A stretch of 64,000 bases of DNA from Hymenobacter elongatus (lineage in GTDB: Bacteria > Bacteroidota > Bacteroidia > Cytophagales > Hymenobacteraceae): contig NZ_SRLD01000010.1 of the NCBI RefSeq assembly GCF_004745955.1, forward strand, positions 1-64,000. Reading direction: 5' to 3'. The notes under the pieces are model-generated. The model was not told the DNA's origin. It searched no databases and saw only the letters and a program-made list of their open reading frames with translations. Below, one piece after another: positions 17,729 to 26,269 of the stretch. How positions within the stretch are numbered: the stretch's first letter is position 1; the number at the start of each line of letters is the position of its first letter. A program made the translations under genes and the position numbers.

Positions 17729-20700
17729 CTACCGCACCCGCACCACGCCCGCTCCATTGTAGGAGTGGTACTCCGCGTTGTACATAGCATCGGCACTCAC
17801 CGGACCCAGCCGGAACGTACCCTTCGACACGGCCCGGGCCACGTAGTAGAACGACTTGGGCGCGGTGGTAACGGTGGTGAACAGGTTAATCCGGTCGTCG
17901 CGCAGGTCCAGGTAGTCGGGCTGGGCTGCATCCTGGGCCCAGGTGATGTCGCGCACGGCGCCGATGCGCGGGTTCTCGATTTCCAGGCCGGCGGGCAGCA
18001 GGTCCGTAATAGCCACGTTCTTCACTTCCCCGGCCGCATCGGCGCTCTGGATGGTGATGCGGACGATGACCAGGTCGTTTTGGCGGAAGGTGGCGGAGCC
18101 CACGGGGTTGCCGCTGCGGTCCAGAAACTGCCGGCGCACTTTCAGGTAGGCATCTTCCTCGCGCACGGTGTTGGTGGGTGATACGCCCTCGGTTTCCCAG
18201 AAGTAGTAGAGGCTGCCGCGGCCGGTGGTGCGCAGGGCCAGCCGGCGGTTGGCCACGTTGTTTACCGTGAGGTCCTTGCCGGAGAACCGGCCGATTTCCT
18301 TCGCGTCGGCCAGAATAGCCGCCGTGACGGTGCTGGCGGCATTCCGGCGGGCTACTTTGCCCAGGGCCAGCAGGGCAAACGCCCGTTCCTGGGTGCTGAG
18401 CCAGCCGGCCTGCTTCACCTGCCGGCTAAGCTGGCGGGTGAGCCGGGGCACCATGGCGTTGGCGGGGTCGGCTTCGAGCAGGGCGTTCAGGATCAGGGCG
18501 TCGTCGCGCAGGGGCGAGTAGAAGCTGCCGTCGAGGGCGCGGCGGGCGGCACGGTCGGTGAAGGTGGTGGGCAGCAGGTCGCGGAAGCCGCGCTGGTTGC
18601 CGCCGATAGCCTGGGCGGCGGCCAGCAGGAAGCGCGAATCCTGGGCCAGCAGCTGGCGGTTGGCTTTGTAGTAGTTCAGGGCCACGGCATCCTGGCGGCC
18701 GGACAAGGCCAGCACGTACACCGAGTAGGCAATTTCCTTTTTGGCAATGACCTTGCGGCGGGCGATGTTGCTTACGTCGAAGTAGTCATACTCCTCCGTT
18801 TCGTGCTTGCGGGTGCAGGCCTGCAGGTATTGGAGCGTCTTGTCGAGCGTACTCTTGTTCACCTCGAAGCCGGCGCGCTGGGCTTCGAGCAGGAAGTGGG
18901 CGGCGTAGGCCGTAGACCACCAGTTGTCGTAGTCGCCGCCGGGCCAGTAGCTCAGGCTGCCGTTGTAGAGCTGCTGGGCCTCGATTTTGCGGATGGCTTC
19001 CTGCACGTTGTAGTTGGGGTTGAAGCGCGTGCCCTTGGCTTGCTTGCCGGATTGCTGACCCAGCGTGGCCGTCAGGTCGCCGTAGTAAAGCTGGGGGAAA
19101 GCGGCCGACACGGTTTGCTCCAGGCAGCCGTAGGGATACTGGAGCAGGTAGCGCAAATCCTTGGCAAACTCCGTCATCGGCGAGCGGCTCACCACCAGCT
19201 GGCTGCGCAGGGTGGCCGGCAGGAAGTCGGTTTTCAGGTTCAGCTGCTGGGCACTGCCGCCCTGCACGACGCCCGAGCCGGTGACCTTTTGCAGTGGGGA
19301 AGCGGGGCGAACGGGTATTTCGATGGTTTCAGTGAACACCTCTCCTGCTGCCTGCACAGAAGCTACCACAGTGCCGTTGCCAATACCCGACGGTGCCAGT
19401 ACTTTGAATAGGGTGCGCTGCTCGGCGTTGGGCCGCAGCGAAATGCTTTGAGTAGCCGCTCCAACTAAACGCAGTGGCCCGTTTACCTTAATTGTAGCAG
19501 TGCCGGAAGTCGTTTTACCCGTCGTATTCGTCAGCGTCACGGGCACGTCAATCGTGTCGCCGGGGCTGAGGAAGCGGGGCAGGCTGGTGCTGATAACCAC
19601 CGGGTCGGCGACGCGCATGGTTTGCCCGGCGCTGCCGAAAGCATCATCCTTGTAAGCCACGGCCATGATGCGCACGGCTCCGCTGAACTGCGGAATACGG
19701 ACTTTGTAGCGCACCTTGCCGCTGGCGTCGGCGCGGAGCACGCCGCTCCATTTGGCCAGCAGCTGCACCCGGCGCGAAGGCACGGGCGTGGTGCGGCGGG
19801 AGAGGTCGGCGCCGTCGCCGCCGGAGGAGCTGGTGCCCAGCTCGGGCAGCAGAAAGGGGTACACGTCGTAGGCCTGCACTTCCAGGGCGCGCTTCTGGTA
19901 GAAGTAGCCGTAGGGGTCGGGCGTCCGGGTATCCTTCAGCTGCAAGATGCCCTCATCGACCACCGCAAAGGTGACCGAAGCGCCCGGCGCGGTGCTGGCT
20001 TCGATGGTCTGCCAGGTCTGGGAGCGGCTCTGGGCAGGGGCCTTAATGGTAATGGGCAGGCGGGTGCCGGGCTTTTCCACCGTGAGCGGTACGAAGCCCC
20101 GGGCCACGGTGAGCGGCAGGCGGTTGTCGGTGATTTCGCGGATGGCGGTGGCCGTCACGTAGATGTTGGGCACGTGGTTGCCCCGGATTGGGATGCTCAC
20201 CCGCGCCGACTTCTGGTCGGTGGTCACGTAGAAATGGTCGATAACCCGGTCCCGCTCCACCGTCACGAGCACGCGGCCGGGGAAGGGCGTTTTGAGCAGG
20301 AGTTTGGCCGTTTCACCGGGCTGGTACTTGGCCTTGTCAGCTTCAATGGTGACTTCGCCCTCGTTGTTGACCTCGAAGGAGTTGCTCTGGGTGTCGCCGT
20401 AGCCGTAGGCGTAGAAGCGGCTGGCCACGTAGGTAGCGGCACCCGGCCGGGACACGCGCACCTCGTACTCGCCGGAGGAAGCGGGCGTGAAGTCGAGGCT
20501 GGTTTCGGTGCCGATGGTGCGGTTTTGGGTCAGAATGGCCTGCTCGCGCTTCTGGGAGTTGTACCCGTAGCGCCCACCCTGGCGCTCAATAACGGTTTCC
20601 CACAGCAGCCGCACCACCCTGATTTGAGCGGCGGCGGCGGTCGGCTGACCTTTGGGCGTGAGGGCCACGAAGCGCAGCGGCAGCGGCTGGCGCGTGCTCA

Positions 20701-23191
20701 CCAGCTCGGGCAGGCGCTGAATCCCGAACAGCACCGGCTGGGTCTGCACCTCGAAGGTAGCCAGGCGGTTTACGGGCCGGCCGCTTTCGTCGAACACCGT
20801 GGCGAAGGCCGCGCCTTCCAGGGTACCGAGGTCGGCGTAGGCGGGTACTTCGTAAGCCGCCGTGCCCTGGCCGGAGGCGTCGGTGGTGCCTTCGCGGGTG
20901 GTTTTCTCGAAGCGGTCCGAAATCGAGGTGTTTTCTTCTTCGCCGAAGTTCGTGCGCTTCCGCTCCCCGGTGCTGATGTTAAACTCGTAGCCGGGGTAGC
21001 TTTTGGGGTTGAAGGATTTAGCCTTCAGCGAGAATTCCACCTCGAACCTGCGGTCGGCGGCGGGCGGGCCAAACAGGTTCAGCGCCGTGATGCGGGCCGT
21101 CACCGACTGGCCGGGGCGCACCACGGCGGGCGCGGCTTGCACCGTCACCTTGAGGCGGTCGGGAATGAATTCCTCGACCGAGATTTTGCGCGAAGTCAGC
21201 AGCACGTCGTTGCCGGTCAGCACTTCCAGCGTGTAGAGGCCGGTCATCACGGCGGGCGGCAGAACAAAGCGCGACTCAAACGCGCCGTCGGCGGAAAGCT
21301 GCTTGCGCAGGCTGGCGTATTCCCTGCCGGTGGGCAGCAGCAGGCGGATTTTCACCGGCAGCCCGGCCGGCGGGGCCTGCCAGCTTTCGGTGCGGACGAC
21401 GGTGTTGGTGCGGATGGTGTCGCCGGGGCGGTACAGGTCCCGGTCGCCGTAGAGGAAGGCCTGGTAGCGGGCCGCGTTGCTTTGCAGCCCGCCCACGTCG
21501 AAGCGGGAGGTTTCCACCCGGCTGGTGGGCAGGTTCAGAAAGGTGAAGTCGGACCCGCGCTGGGCCGTAACCATGCTCAGGCGGAAGCGGCTGGTGGCGG
21601 CCGTGCTGTCGAACACGGCCACGCCCGCGCTGTTGGTGGTACCCGAGCTAATCACCTGGTTGTTGGTGCTCACAAACCGCACGCTCACGCCGCCGAGGGG
21701 CGTAGCATTCCGAATGGAGTTGGCAAAGACCAGCGTGCGGCCGGCCTGGCCCTGCTTCACAATCAGCCCAATGTCGGACACCGAAACCAGCTTGCTCACC
21801 TGCAGCCACTGCCGCTCGGTATCCTGCACCTTCACGATGTAAAGCCCCTTCATCGGCCCGGTAAACTCCAGGTCTTTCAGACTCAGGTTCAGCAGCCGCA
21901 GCCCGTTTTGTTTGGGCAAACCGGCCACGGAGTAGGTGCGCTCGGTCAGCACGCTGCCCAGCGTTTCGACGTCGTAGTAGTTGTAGGATTTGTCTTCGTA
22001 CTCGCCGCCTTCACTTTCGCCCCCGCCTTCCTCGTCGTAATCGTAGCCGTACTGCTTGCCGCCGCGCAGCAGCTGCTGGATGTTGTTGGCGTAGACCTTG
22101 GCAATGGTGACCTGCACCTTTTCGACCTCGGCGATGCGTACGCCCAAATTGCGCGAACCCAGCGCATCGAGGTACAGGGCCTTGTCGCCGTTGGCGAAGC
22201 TCAGGCTGGGCCGCTCATCCACGAAGGAGGCGGTTTGGGTAAATGGTTCGGCCAGCTGCCCGCCCAGCAAGCCGCGCATACCGCTGCGCAAGCTGAGCTG
22301 GTAGGTTTTGTCTACGTCGAAGCCGCCCTTGAGCACGAAGCCGCTTTCCAGCGCTTCCACCGCATACTCCACCGCCGGCGACACGGTGAGCAGCGCCGGA
22401 ATTTCGGTGGCCGATACGGGCTGGTTGGTGAGCACCGTAATGACTGGGTCGCCCTCCACGATGGAAGCTACCACCTCGCGCACCAGCAGCGTCTGCTGGT
22501 CGGGCACGGCTACCTGCGCCGTCAGGGGCCGCTTCGTTGCCTGGTCAGAACCCAGGGCGCGCAGGCCGGGCGCTACTTCCAGCGTCACGGGGGAGCCAGG
22601 GCGCACGTCCTGGGTCAGGGCCACGCCCACGATGCTGTCGGCTTCGGCCGATACTACCTCAAACGCCACGGGCTTGCCGTCCTGGGTTACGCGCAGCAGG
22701 GGCTGCAGGTCGGCGGGCTGCACGGCGTAGTTGAACAGCAGGTTGGCGCGCATTTCGGCCGACCCCGCCACGCGCCGGCTCTGGCTCCAGAACAGCTGGG
22801 GCTCGTGCATCTGCAGGGCCGGGGTGTGAAACTTCGTCCGGCTCAGCGCGGGCTCCTTCTTCAGCTTCAGCGCCGCCAACGCTACCGGCCGCCACTGGGC
22901 CTGAAATGCCGTGGCGGGCCGAAACGGCTCGGCGGGCGAAAACGTCAGCTCCCGGTCGTTGGTCCACTTGAACTTACCGCGCACGGCGGGTTCGAACTGC
23001 ACGTACTGCACCGTATCCCAGCGGCTCACGCGGCCTTCGCCCACGGGCTCATCGAAGGTAAAGCTGATGTTCTGGTAGGGGCTGATTTCCTCGCCTTCCG
23101 TGGTTGAGGCAGTGTCATCAGGCTTGGAGCAGGCGTACAGCAGAGTCAGCAGCACCAGCAGCGGCAGGTGGAGCATTCGGGAGGGCAGCAT
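17729..23191 (-). CDS. Alpha-2-macroglobulin family lipoprotein with thioester
   Basis: An 1820-residue periplasmic protease trap. The lipoprotein signal is LPLLVLLTLLYAC, so it should be membrane anchored. It has a run of macroglobulin beta-sandwich domains; a bait-like segment; the A2M domain (VTFAVVDEGILQLKD, KWSGVLRADASG); and the thioester region YPYGCLEQTVSAAFP, with the thioester cysteine at about residue 1356, followed by an alpha/alpha toroid (WPGGDYDNWWSTAYAAHFLL). CLEQ is the motif that forms the reactive thioester in bacterial A2Ms. An acidic, tyrosine-rich stretch around residues 375-395 (EEGGGESEGGEYEDK) is unusual. It is thought to capture proteases that breach the envelope while PBP1C repairs the wall. 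Pairing with pbpC supports the call. Confidence 0.95.
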   Translation of the reverse strand: MLPSRMLHLPLLVLLTLLYACSKPDDTASTTEGEEISPYQNISFTFDEPVGEGRVSRWDTVQYVQFEPAVRGKFKWTNDRELTFSPAEPFRPATAFQAQWRPVALAALKLKKEPALSRTKFHTPALQMHEPQLFWSQSRRVAGSAEMRANLLFNYAVQPADLQPLLRVTQDGKPVAFEVVSAEADSIVGVALTQDVRPGSPVTLEVAPGLRALGSDQATKRPLTAQVAVPDQQTLLVREVVASIVEGDPVITVLTNQPVSATEIPALLTVSPAVEYAVEALESGFVLKGGFDVDKTYQLSLRSGMRGLLGGQLAEPFTQTASFVDERPSLSFANGDKALYLDALGSRNLGVRIAEVEKVQVTIAKVYANNIQQLLRGGKQYGYDYDEEGGGESEGGEYEDKSYNYYDVETLGSVLTERTYSVAGLPKQNGLRLLNLSLKDLEFTGPMKGLYIVKVQDTERQWLQVSKLVSVSDIGLIVKQGQAGRTLVFANSIRNATPLGGVSVRFVSTNNQVISSGTTNSAGVAVFDSTAATSRFRLSMVTAQRGSDFTFLNLPTSRVETSRFDVGGLQSNAARYQAFLYGDRDLYRPGDTIRTNTVVRTESWQAPPAGLPVKIRLLLPTGREYASLRKQLSADGAFESRFVLPPAVMTGLYTLEVLTGNDVLLTSRKISVEEFIPDRLKVTVQAAPAVVRPGQSVTARITALNLFGPPAADRRFEVEFSLKAKSFNPKSYPGYEFNISTGERKRTNFGEEENTSISDRFEKTTREGTTDASGQGTAAYEVPAYADLGTLEGAAFATVFDESGRPVNRLATFEVQTQPVLFGIQRLPELVSTRQPLPLRFVALTPKGQPTAAAAQIRVVRLLWETVIERQGGRYGYNSQKREQAILTQNRTIGTETSLDFTPASSGEYEVRVSRPGAATYVASRFYAYGYGDTQSNSFEVNNEGEVTIEADKAKYQPGETAKLLLKTPFPGRVLVTVERDRVIDHFYVTTDQKSARVSIPIRGNHVPNIYVTATAIREITDNRLPLTVARGFVPLTVEKPGTRLPITIKAPAQSRSQTWQTIEASTAPGASVTFAVVDEGILQLKDTRTPDPYGYFYQKRALEVQAYDVYPFLLPELGTSSSGGDGADLSRRTTPVPSRRVQLLAKWSGVLRADASGKVRYKVRIPQFSGAVRIMAVAYKDDAFGSAGQTMRVADPVVISTSLPRFLSPGDTIDVPVTLTNTTGKTTSGTATIKVNGPLRLVGAATQSISLRPNAEQRTLFKVLAPSGIGNGTVVASVQAAGEVFTETIEIPVRPASPLQKVTGSGVVQGGSAQQLNLKTDFLPATLRSQLVVSRSPMTEFAKDLRYLLQYPYGCLEQTVSAAFPQLYYGDLTATLGQQSGKQAKGTRFNPNYNVQEAIRKIEAQQLYNGSLSYWPGGDYDNWWSTAYAAHFLLEAQRAGFEVNKSTLDKTLQYLQACTRKHETEEYDYFDVSNIARRKVIAKKEIAYSVYVLALSGRQDAVALNYYKANRQLLAQDSRFLLAAAQAIGGNQRGFRDLLPTTFTDRAARRALDGSFYSPLRDDALILNALLEADPANAMVPRLTRQLSRQVKQAGWLSTQERAFALLALGKVARRNAASTVTAAILADAKEIGRFSGKDLTVNNVANRRLALRTTGRGSLYYFWETEGVSPTNTVREEDAYLKVRRQFLDRSGNPVGSATFRQNDLVIVRITIQSADAAGEVKNVAITDLLPAGLEIENPRIGAVRDITWAQDAAQPDYLDLRDDRINLFTTVTTAPKSFYYVARAVSKGTFRLGPVSADAMYNAEYHSYNGAGVVRVR

Positions 23192-23329
23192 AAGGGGATA
23201 GGAGGGGAGTGGAAGGACGGGGGAAGGTATAGAGAAAAGGGGATTGTTGGTAGAATGGAGGCAGGCTTATAGCAGAGCGAATCCAGCCTTACCAACGCTT
23301 TTCAGCAATTAGTCTCTTACTTTGCTTCT

Positions 23330-23413
23330 ATGGCTACCAAACGCACACCAGCTTCTACTCTTGCCCAAACCCGCCCGCCTTACATGCTCATTGCCAGTGT
23401 TATCGATGGATGA
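23330..23413 (+). CDS. Possible 27-residue peptide, overlapping the next small frame
   Basis: ATG at 23330 opens a 27-codon frame, MATKRTPASTLAQTRPPYML then IASVIDG, ending TGA at 23411-23413. Its end overlaps the ATG at 23406 in another frame (ATGGATGA), an arrangement typical of translational coupling, or of a frameshifted single gene. Too short to be recognised and no Shine-Dalgarno is visible. Confidence 0.25.
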   Translation: MATKRTPASTLAQTRPPYMLIASVIDG

Positions 23414-23585
23414 GACAGCTTACTATCATTTCTGCAATGCCGCCGCGACCATCAAGCAGATTCGTTCCATTATGTGGGCTAATCCTGAGCGACCATCAGA
23501 TGAAAGTATTGACTGGCTTATGAATGGTGCCCGGCCGGAGAAAGAACGCCGGATCGGACAACGTCTACGGCGCGGAATGATATAA
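23406..23585 (+). CDS. Small hypothetical protein (59 residues)
   Basis: A 59-residue frame: it starts MDETAYYHFCNAAATIKQI and ends in a basic stretch (PEKERRIGQRLRRGMI). Composition is protein-like, with no low complexity, and the frame lies in a ~480-bp gap between two solid genes. I do not recognise a family. It may be the second half of a frameshifted gene whose first half is the 27-codon frame at 23330-23413. Otherwise the gap from 23192 to 23674 shows only promoter-like sequence. Confidence 0.35.
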   Translation: MDETAYYHFCNAAATIKQIRSIMWANPERPSDESIDWLMNGARPEKERRIGQRLRRGMI

Positions 23586-23674
23586 AAGCTCTTCCGCAGT
23601 TGTTCGGCTGTGCTTTAGCACTTATTGCCACGGACCACTGAACAAGCAAGCCATCATTCCCCCATCTTCGTCCC

Positions 23675-25486
23675 ATGTTTACCCGCCAGAGCCTGCGCCA
23701 CCTCGCCAACGACAACAGCTTTCAGCGTGGCCAGGCGTACTACGATGCCGGAGCCGTGCGCAAGCTGCGTCGCGAGGCCAATACCTTCCAGGCTCAGGTG
23801 AAGGGCACGCGTACTTACCGCACCGAACTGCTGTTGGCTCCCACCGGCCCTAAGTTCGAGTGCAACTGCCCGTATGATTTCGACGGCATCTGCAAGCACG
23901 CGGTGGCTTTGGGTCTGGCCGTGCTCGAAGCTTATGGTTCCAACCTGACGAGTCAGGAAAGCAGGGAGCACCCCGCTGTCCCCAAGCGGTTGGGAGCTGC
24001 TGTGGCGGCGGCCTGGGCCAGCCACCCCACCGCCGACAAGCTGCGCTTCCTGGAACAGGCCCTGGCTAAAAGCGACGATTTGGCGCGGCAGTTTCTGGGC
24101 TTCGTCGGCCAGCCCGTGCCCGCGTCCGGTCCCGATCCACTAGTCATTCTCGACACGCTGGCCGAGCGGCTAACCGATACGCTCAGTACCCTGGAGTTCG
24201 ACGAGGAACTGTGGGAAAGCAGTGGTGGTAATGGCGGCTACGACGAGGGCGAGGCGCTGGAAGAAGCCAGTGCCGAAGTAGTGCGCGAAGCCCTGGCCGG
24301 CTTCGTGAGCGAGCTGTTGGGGCTGGCCCGTGGCGGCCAGCTTACGGCGGCCCTGCGCTACTGGGCCACGGCCTGTGCGGCCATCTACCAGGTAGACGAG
24401 CCAGGCAGCGACGACTACGGCCTGTTTGGTGACTACGGCACCGAGGTGCTGGCGCAGTGGCACGAGCAGCTGCACCCCGCCGGCTGGCCCGCCGTGCTGC
24501 TGTCCGCCGTGGTACCGCCCGCCGAATTGGAAGCGGGCTTGCACTGGTTGGATACTTACCTGATCGACCCACCAACCCGCTGGCCCGACTTCGAGGCGAG
24601 CTGGCTGCCATTGTTGCTGGCGCTGGCCGCCGACCCAGCCGCCGCGCCGCTACTGCTGGCCCACCTGGAAAAAGTCCCGCTCAGCGCCGACACCCAGGCC
24701 CGCTTGCGCCTCCAGCTGGCCCGCACCCTGGCCAACGACGCCGACTGGGTGCAAACAGCCGAAACGCTACTGCCCCAGGATGCCGCCGTGGCCCAGCAGC
24801 TGCTCAACTATTACACCTGCCAGGCCGACCGCCCCGCCCTACTACGTACCGCCGCCAAGGCCTTGGCCATCTGGCCCGATCATTTCGGCGGGTATGTCCT
24901 CAACACTTTCACCGCCGCCCAGGCTCCCGATCTGTACCGCGACGCCCTGCGCCACCGTACTCAGGCCAACCACAGCCTCGACGACTTCGGACAGCTGCGC
25001 CCGCTGCTGATGCCGGCCGAAATCACGGCTTTAGTTGAAACCGCCGTGGCGGCGGCGCAGGACGGACGCGGCAGTGTGGCCTTTGCCGCCGAACTGCTCG
25101 CCCGGGAGGCCAGCCCGGTAGCCCTGACCGAGTTCGTGCTGGGGCTGGAGTGGATTCACATCAGCCCGCCCTACCACGCCGAAATTGCCATGATGCGGTT
25201 GGCCGAAGTGGACCCTACGGCGTTGATGCTGGCGCTGGAAACCCGCGTTCGTGCCTACCTCGGCGGCCACGCCGGTGCTAAGCGCGGGGCTTTTCTCTAC
25301 GACCGTATCGGCCGCTGGCTGGTGTCGGTCCGTGGCACGGCCCCGCGCCTCACGGAGCCCGTTTTGCGGCTAGCCCTGGAGCTGCGGCAGGAATTTCCAA
25401 CGCTGTCCGGCCTGCGTCAAGTGCTGCGAGACGAGGGTTTTCTACCCATGGAGTCGACTGGCGCGCCACATAAGCGGGGGAAATAA
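23675..25486 (+). CDS. SWIM zinc-finger protein
   Basis: A 603-residue protein. Near the N-terminus it carries a complete SWIM motif, CNCPYDFDGICKHAVAL (about residues 67-83), of the form CxC...CxH that binds zinc. The opening, RQSLRHLANDNSFQRGQAYY, is the usual lead-in to SWIM domains in proteins that accompany SNF2 helicases. The remaining ~500 residues are helical and alanine/leucine rich with repeating patterns reminiscent of TPR or HEAT arrays; no enzyme motif was found. SWIM domains bind DNA or proteins, but no SNF2 helicase gene lies in this window, so the partner is unknown. The start ATG follows a ~90-bp spacer after the small frame. Confidence 0.82.
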   Translation: MFTRQSLRHLANDNSFQRGQAYYDAGAVRKLRREANTFQAQVKGTRTYRTELLLAPTGPKFECNCPYDFDGICKHAVALGLAVLEAYGSNLTSQESREHPAVPKRLGAAVAAAWASHPTADKLRFLEQALAKSDDLARQFLGFVGQPVPASGPDPLVILDTLAERLTDTLSTLEFDEELWESSGGNGGYDEGEALEEASAEVVREALAGFVSELLGLARGGQLTAALRYWATACAAIYQVDEPGSDDYGLFGDYGTEVLAQWHEQLHPAGWPAVLLSAVVPPAELEAGLHWLDTYLIDPPTRWPDFEASWLPLLLALAADPAAAPLLLAHLEKVPLSADTQARLRLQLARTLANDADWVQTAETLLPQDAAVAQQLLNYYTCQADRPALLRTAAKALAIWPDHFGGYVLNTFTAAQAPDLYRDALRHRTQANHSLDDFGQLRPLLMPAEITALVETAVAAAQDGRGSVAFAAELLAREASPVALTEFVLGLEWIHISPPYHAEIAMMRLAEVDPTALMLALETRVRAYLGGHAGAKRGAFLYDRIGRWLVSVRGTAPRLTEPVLRLALELRQEFPTLSGLRQVLRDEGFLPMESTGAPHKRGK

Positions 25487-25795
25487 CAAACGGCTCTATA
25501 CTGAGCAGGATGACCACATTTCATCAACCGCTTTTAATTCAGGAACAGGTCTGCTGTGTAGCACTGCGACCCTGAGCGCCCCGGTATGCGCGCCGCTAGT
25601 ACGAGTGAAGCCGCGCAGTTTATGCCTGAGCCGGTATGACCCCACGCGAAAGATCTCGTCTCTACACAGCTGCATGCACTGGTGTGTGCGGTTTCAGAAT
25701 ATCACTGGCCAGTCGACATCATCGTGCGACGGGTCGCGAGGCAACGCTTCGCGGTACGGGCTTAGAGCCGTTTTTTTGCCCCTGTTTCGCCTAAG
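25487..25795. other. Intergenic, no gene recognised
   Basis: About 310 bp between convergent genes. The only open frame (25605-25799, plus) has no protein-like composition. GGCTTAGAGCC followed by T7 at 25762-25778 could be a weak plus-strand terminator. Confidence 0.4.
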
Positions 25796-26218
25796 CTAGC
25801 TGGCTGGAAACTGGCGCTGATAGTGCAGCTTCAGGATAGTATCGACCTTCTCTTTGGTCAGCGGCTTGCTCACCAAGCCGGCGATGGGCAACTCCTCCAT
25901 CCGGTCCAGGTCGTGGGATTCCATAGAAGCGGTGTGCATCACGATGACTACTGCCTGGCGCTGGGCCGGCGGCAGGCGCTTGTAGGCCTCCAGAAATCCC
26001 ATGCCGTCGAGCACGGGCATTTTCACGTCGAGCAGCACCAGGATGGGGCTGGCCGGGTCGGCGCTGGCAGTGAGTTGGTCGAGCGTAGCCAGCGCCTCGG
26101 CGCCGTTAGTGGCCGTCAGGTACTGGTCGGCCACGCCCAAGTTCTTGAGAAGCCGCTCGTTGAGGTGATTGGTAGTAGGGTCGTCGTCGACCAGCAACAC
26201 ACTAGAGAGCTTGATCAT
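25796..26218 (-). CDS. Single-domain (CheY-like) response regulator
   Basis: A 140-residue receiver domain with no output domain. The acidic pocket is VLLVDDDPTTN (Asp11-13), the phosphoacceptor is Asp64 in VLLDVKMPVLDG, the switch Thr lies in VIVMHTAS, and the conserved lysine in VSKPLTKEK. It belongs to the group of stand-alone receivers (Rcp1/CheY type) that relay phosphate or bind partner proteins. The PAS histidine kinase upstream at 26270-28765 is on the same strand with a 51-bp gap, so the two are almost surely cotranscribed and the kinase is the likely phosphate donor. Confidence 0.93.
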   Translation of the reverse strand: MIKLSSVLLVDDDPTTNHLNERLLKNLGVADQYLTATNGAEALATLDQLTASADPASPILVLLDVKMPVLDGMGFLEAYKRLPPAQRQAVVIVMHTASMESHDLDRMEELPIAGLVSKPLTKEKVDTILKLHYQRQFPAS

Positions 26219-26269
26219 AAGTAGAAAGGTTCTGCACAGAAGGCCGCGCCACTATACTCGCAGATGACA

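Noticed and set aside
19622-23107. Plus-strand open frame of more than 1100 codons
   Set aside because: Antisense shadow of the alpha-2-macroglobulin gene; Gly/His-rich composition and no motifs.
25605-25799. Plus-strand 64-codon frame
   Set aside because: Composition is not protein-like and it overlaps the end of the response-regulator gene on the other strand.
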